NCBI RefSeq assembly: GCF_002078875.1
Contig: NC_034414.1
Span: 8,665,993 to 8,729,992, forward strand
Direction of reading: 5' to 3'
Source of the DNA: Numida meleagris
Taxonomy: Eukaryota; Chordata; Aves; Galliformes; Numididae
DNA length: 64,000 nucleotides
Made by a program: the position numbers and the translations under genes. A model generated the notes under the pieces. That model saw only the letters and a list, made by a program, of their open reading frames with translations. It had not been told where the DNA came from and ran no database searches. Below are positions 60,726 through 64,000 of the stretch, piece by piece; within the stretch, counting starts at the first letter, position 1, and each line of letters opens with the position of its first letter.

Positions 60726-62100
60726 ACTAAATCTGATATGGTCATAGTTATAGTTACCCAGAGCATTACATAGATACAGTTCAATCCTTCCATCCACATT
60801 GAGCTGTTCCACATTGATCTTATGGTCTAACTGTATGAACAGCTGGTTTCCAGTTAAAGGCTGCATAGCTCCTACATGTCACACTGCATGATACATGGGA
60901 GAAATTCTCATTTTTACTTCTTGTGAACAGGAAAATGGTTTTGTCCAGTACATCTTGGAAGTACAAATGAGATCAAGAGACTTAAGGAGATGAGATGATT
61001 TTCCACATCAAAGATCACTGTAAGAATTCTTATTCCACAACAGAGCTTGCACAAACTGCCAACTTGAAAGAAGCATACAGACGTTAGAATGCCTACCTCT
61101 ACTATGCAAACACTTGCAGAAAAACGCATTAAAAAGGTTTTCATTTCTACTGCTGTTTTAGAAGATACTTGTGTGTCACAGGGAGATGCCTCTGCTCTAT
61201 TTGTTTGATAACTGCCTACCTCAAGGGAATTGGTAGGCACTTCACTGTTGCAAGAGCTGAAAAATACTGTAAATTTCACTGTTTACAAAAAAAACCTTCA
61301 TATGAATTAATAACAATAATATACAAGCTAAACAACCCGTATATAATCTGGTCCCAAGTAAAATCATTACATTTTTGCCTAAGGAGCAACTAGGAAAATT
61401 ACAATCCAAAATTATCTCCTTTCTCATCAGAGGAAGAAGACAGTCTACCACACTTCTTTATTTTGTGCATGTTGTCTGATAAGCTGCTGTAACTACGATG
61501 TGAAGCACACAGGCAGCACGGGCTGTCATCAGAATTCTTTCTGTTCTCTAACTTTGATCCTTTCCCAAATACTTGAGGTGGCATTAGAGATAGCAGGATA
61601 GCAAAATCTCAGAGAACAGCAATTATTCTAAAACAAACAGGAATTCTTATTCTAAAGTAGCACATCCTTGATGCACTATTTCCAATCTGTCTCAACAGAG
61701 CTTTATAGCCCTATGAGTTATACTGCTTTGGACAATAGTGGAGAAAGATCCCAAGCTTATAAAGCTCTATTAGTATCATAACTGCCGGTGATATTCCTGA
61801 CATGCACATAGAGGCTCATATTACCTTCAAACTAATTATAAACAAACTCATTAAAACATGCAATGTAACTCACCTACAATGTGTTTTAGGAATAAGCATC
61901 TTACTCGCTCTTGCACAGTTGAACTGACTACAACCAAATAGCTGCATTTTCTGCACAAAGTCTATGAATGAAAACAATCATAATGCTCCTCAGGCTTCTT
62001 TTAAGCCAGAGAGAACTTAACTTCGTATTACTCTATTAATCTTGAATAAACAAAGTTGACATTATCTGGTAGCTATCTAGCCTTTCTTTCATTCTTTCTG

Positions 62101-62163
62101 GTTTGGTTTTTTTTGTTTTGTTTTGTTTTTGGGTTTTTTTGGTGTTTTGCGTTTTTTTTTTTT
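62101..62163. repeat. T-rich (GTTTT)n simple repeat
   Basis: The tract is made of T-runs separated by G, GG or GGG. In reverse it is A-rich and creates a long lysine-rich chance frame on the minus strand. Confidence 0.85.
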
Positions 62164-63322
62164 CCCCTGTTCCTCTTTCCCTTAAGCTTAGTGAGTTTTT
62201 CATTTTAGCCATTTTCCTTATTTTCACTGTAATGGTTATGAGTAGCAGGTAAATGAATTACATACTTCTTTCTAAAACAAATGAAGTTCCATGCTGAAAT
62301 TAGTTACCGTTTCTGGCCCAAAAGTGTTCCAGATTGCCACATCTGAAGTTCAAAATCCATAGCCACATTACACCTATTTAATTTGTTCTATACAAAAAAC
62401 TGTTTTCTATTCTTATTTCCCACAATAAAAAAAAAATATATATATTTCTGATGTTTTGAAGTTGTTTTAGTTGGAGCCTCCATACAAAAATAAAAAGAAT
62501 ATAAATCAAGTTTAATCACAGGAAGATTAATTAACAAAATTCATGGCTCAAGCCATTTTTGTTCCTACATCACACCATAATCTGAAAAAAACCCAGTGTC
62601 TTCATTTAACATAGCTTAACATACATCCCAACTGAACTCATCGCATAGAATCTTCAACAAAAAAAAAAAAGACAAACAATGTGAATATATACTCCCTCAA
62701 TAATTAAGTGTAATGTAAGTTATAGATCTCAAAAATGGACCTAGGTGGTAAAGCATTTGCAAAAATAAAAAAACTACTTATGGCTCTTATTTAACTTCTA
62801 CAGCTGTAGATATAAATAACAGCTTTCGTGCGTATAGTCCATTGAATACACACAAACAGAAAGCACTGAGGCACTCTCAGTCTTTAGAAATAAGATGTGA
62901 CGTTTTTAGTAGATTTCTCTTACTATCTAGCCTCTTTAAGTTCCCTTGGAAACTATAGGACATCAGAACAGAGTATAATTACTTGGTTTTGAAGGCCTTT
63001 AATGCTTAGTTTTCACCACACTGCATGTTGAAATGAAAATATGATTGTCTACAACAGACAAATGCATGAATGGAAATTGTTCGCACACAAAGGGGAGCGA
63101 AAGGAATCTAGTAGTGAGCTATAAATACTTAAAGATCTCAAGGGTATGTGTGCAAAAGTGCAGCGGGTAGTACCTGACCATGGCGTTCTCCTGAGATGGC
63201 ACAGCAATTCCATTAAAAAAAAACAACAGGGCACCAAATTATGAATTCTTTATTTTGGGTAGAAGAGCATAAGACAGAACTCACATGAGAGACATAGGGT
63301 TTGATCTCACTTTCCCTAACCG

Positions 63323-63362
63323 TTGTTTGTTTGTTGTTTTTTTTTGTTTTGTTTTTTTTTTT
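63323..63362. repeat. T-rich (GTTT)n simple repeat
   Basis: GTTTGTTTGTTG is followed by longer T-runs. Small frames on both strands across it are products of this composition. Confidence 0.85.
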
Positions 63363-64000
63363 AATATAATACCTCCCTGCCTCAGTGGTACTAACGTCAC
63401 AAGACCCACAAGAAGATCTGTCTGTCTGAAGCATTTTCTTCTAAATTTTGTCAGCACCACCACTGAGATCAGAATAAGGTCAAAAGGAAAAGTTTAAAGA
63501 ATCTTTATAGAGTGAGAGGAAGGACTGATACCAGAATTAGGGTGGACTGACAGCCCGCTCAAGTTTTGAGTTAGTTTTCCTAGGAAGGCAGAATGTCATT
63601 CTAAAAATCAAAGTAAGTAAAAACTGACAACATAAAGAAATGTGGAATTTTTTTGAATGAGCCTATTGTCTGACTTCTCCATCGCTTTTATCCTTCAATA
63701 TTTTTTTCCAGAACAGTGCAGAACCTACCTACCATTTGCTGCAACATCCTGTGACAGTCAAGATTATGATCTGAGAACAGTTTCAAAGTTCACAGCTGTG
63801 CATATATGAGGTTTCCAGATTAACAAATACAAACAAGAAATCCCATTATGAAGATTGAAGTGCAGGTACTGAACACAGAGACAGCAAGCTACGTCAGTGC
63901 TGGTTCTTAAGCGTGTGCTAACATTAAGCAGAAGAAAGATCATTCTTACATGAAACATGATGATAAAAACAAAAATCACCAAACACTTATGAAAATGATC

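Larger units (their letters stand above)
60726..64000. other. Unique AT-rich non-coding DNA
   Basis: No gene is supported. Apart from two T-rich simple repeats, listed separately, and an (AT)n stretch near 62440, nothing is recognised. Confidence 0.55.

Noticed and set aside
1..64000. CRISPR array, operon, phage or other prokaryotic system
   Set aside because: No regularly spaced direct repeats, no long dense ORFs and no ribosome-binding-site pattern. The repeat content is vertebrate.

Overview
The window looks like non-coding DNA from a bird, most likely a galliform. It is AT-rich and contains no long protein-coding ORF. It carries the usual avian repeat set: ten fragments of CR1 LINEs (3' ends on both strands), two copies of a mariner transposon whose terminal and 5' sequence I recognise as the chicken Mariner1_GG/Galluhop type, and one solo endogenous-retrovirus LTR. 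The species call rests on these families as I remember them; no database was searched.

Layout. 1-8.1 kb: unique AT-rich DNA with a CR1 stub (2889-2988) and a 518-bp solo LTR (3383-3900) flanked by near-identical 5-bp duplications. 8.2-17 kb: an old CR1 (8165-8340), small tandem repeats near 13.3 and 13.6 kb, and a CR1 at 14.8 kb. 17.06-17.56 kb is a GC-elevated patch of unknown origin. 23.56-24.14 kb is a mariner with a broken transposase, abutted by a CR1 tail. 27.05-27.24 kb is G-rich and holds the window's only N. 29.08-29.16 kb combines a TATA box, a strong-context ATG and a splice donor, and is the best candidate for a real gene 5' end. 32.8 kb holds a CR1 with a readable piece of reverse transcriptase. 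39.9-40.6 kb is a cluster of candidate regulatory sites (inverted GATA sites, a CTCF-like site, inverted AP-1 sites). 42.62-42.86 kb is a MITE-like deletion derivative of the same mariner. 42.9-64 kb is mostly unique DNA with three more CR1s and several A- or T-tracts.

No complete gene, tRNA, rRNA or CRISPR array is supported. The window is either intergenic or inside a large intron; the sequence alone does not say which. No previously undescribed system was found. The points most worth checking are the possible first exon at 29.1 kb, the 40.0-40.6 kb site cluster, and the mariner pair as a master/MITE relationship.
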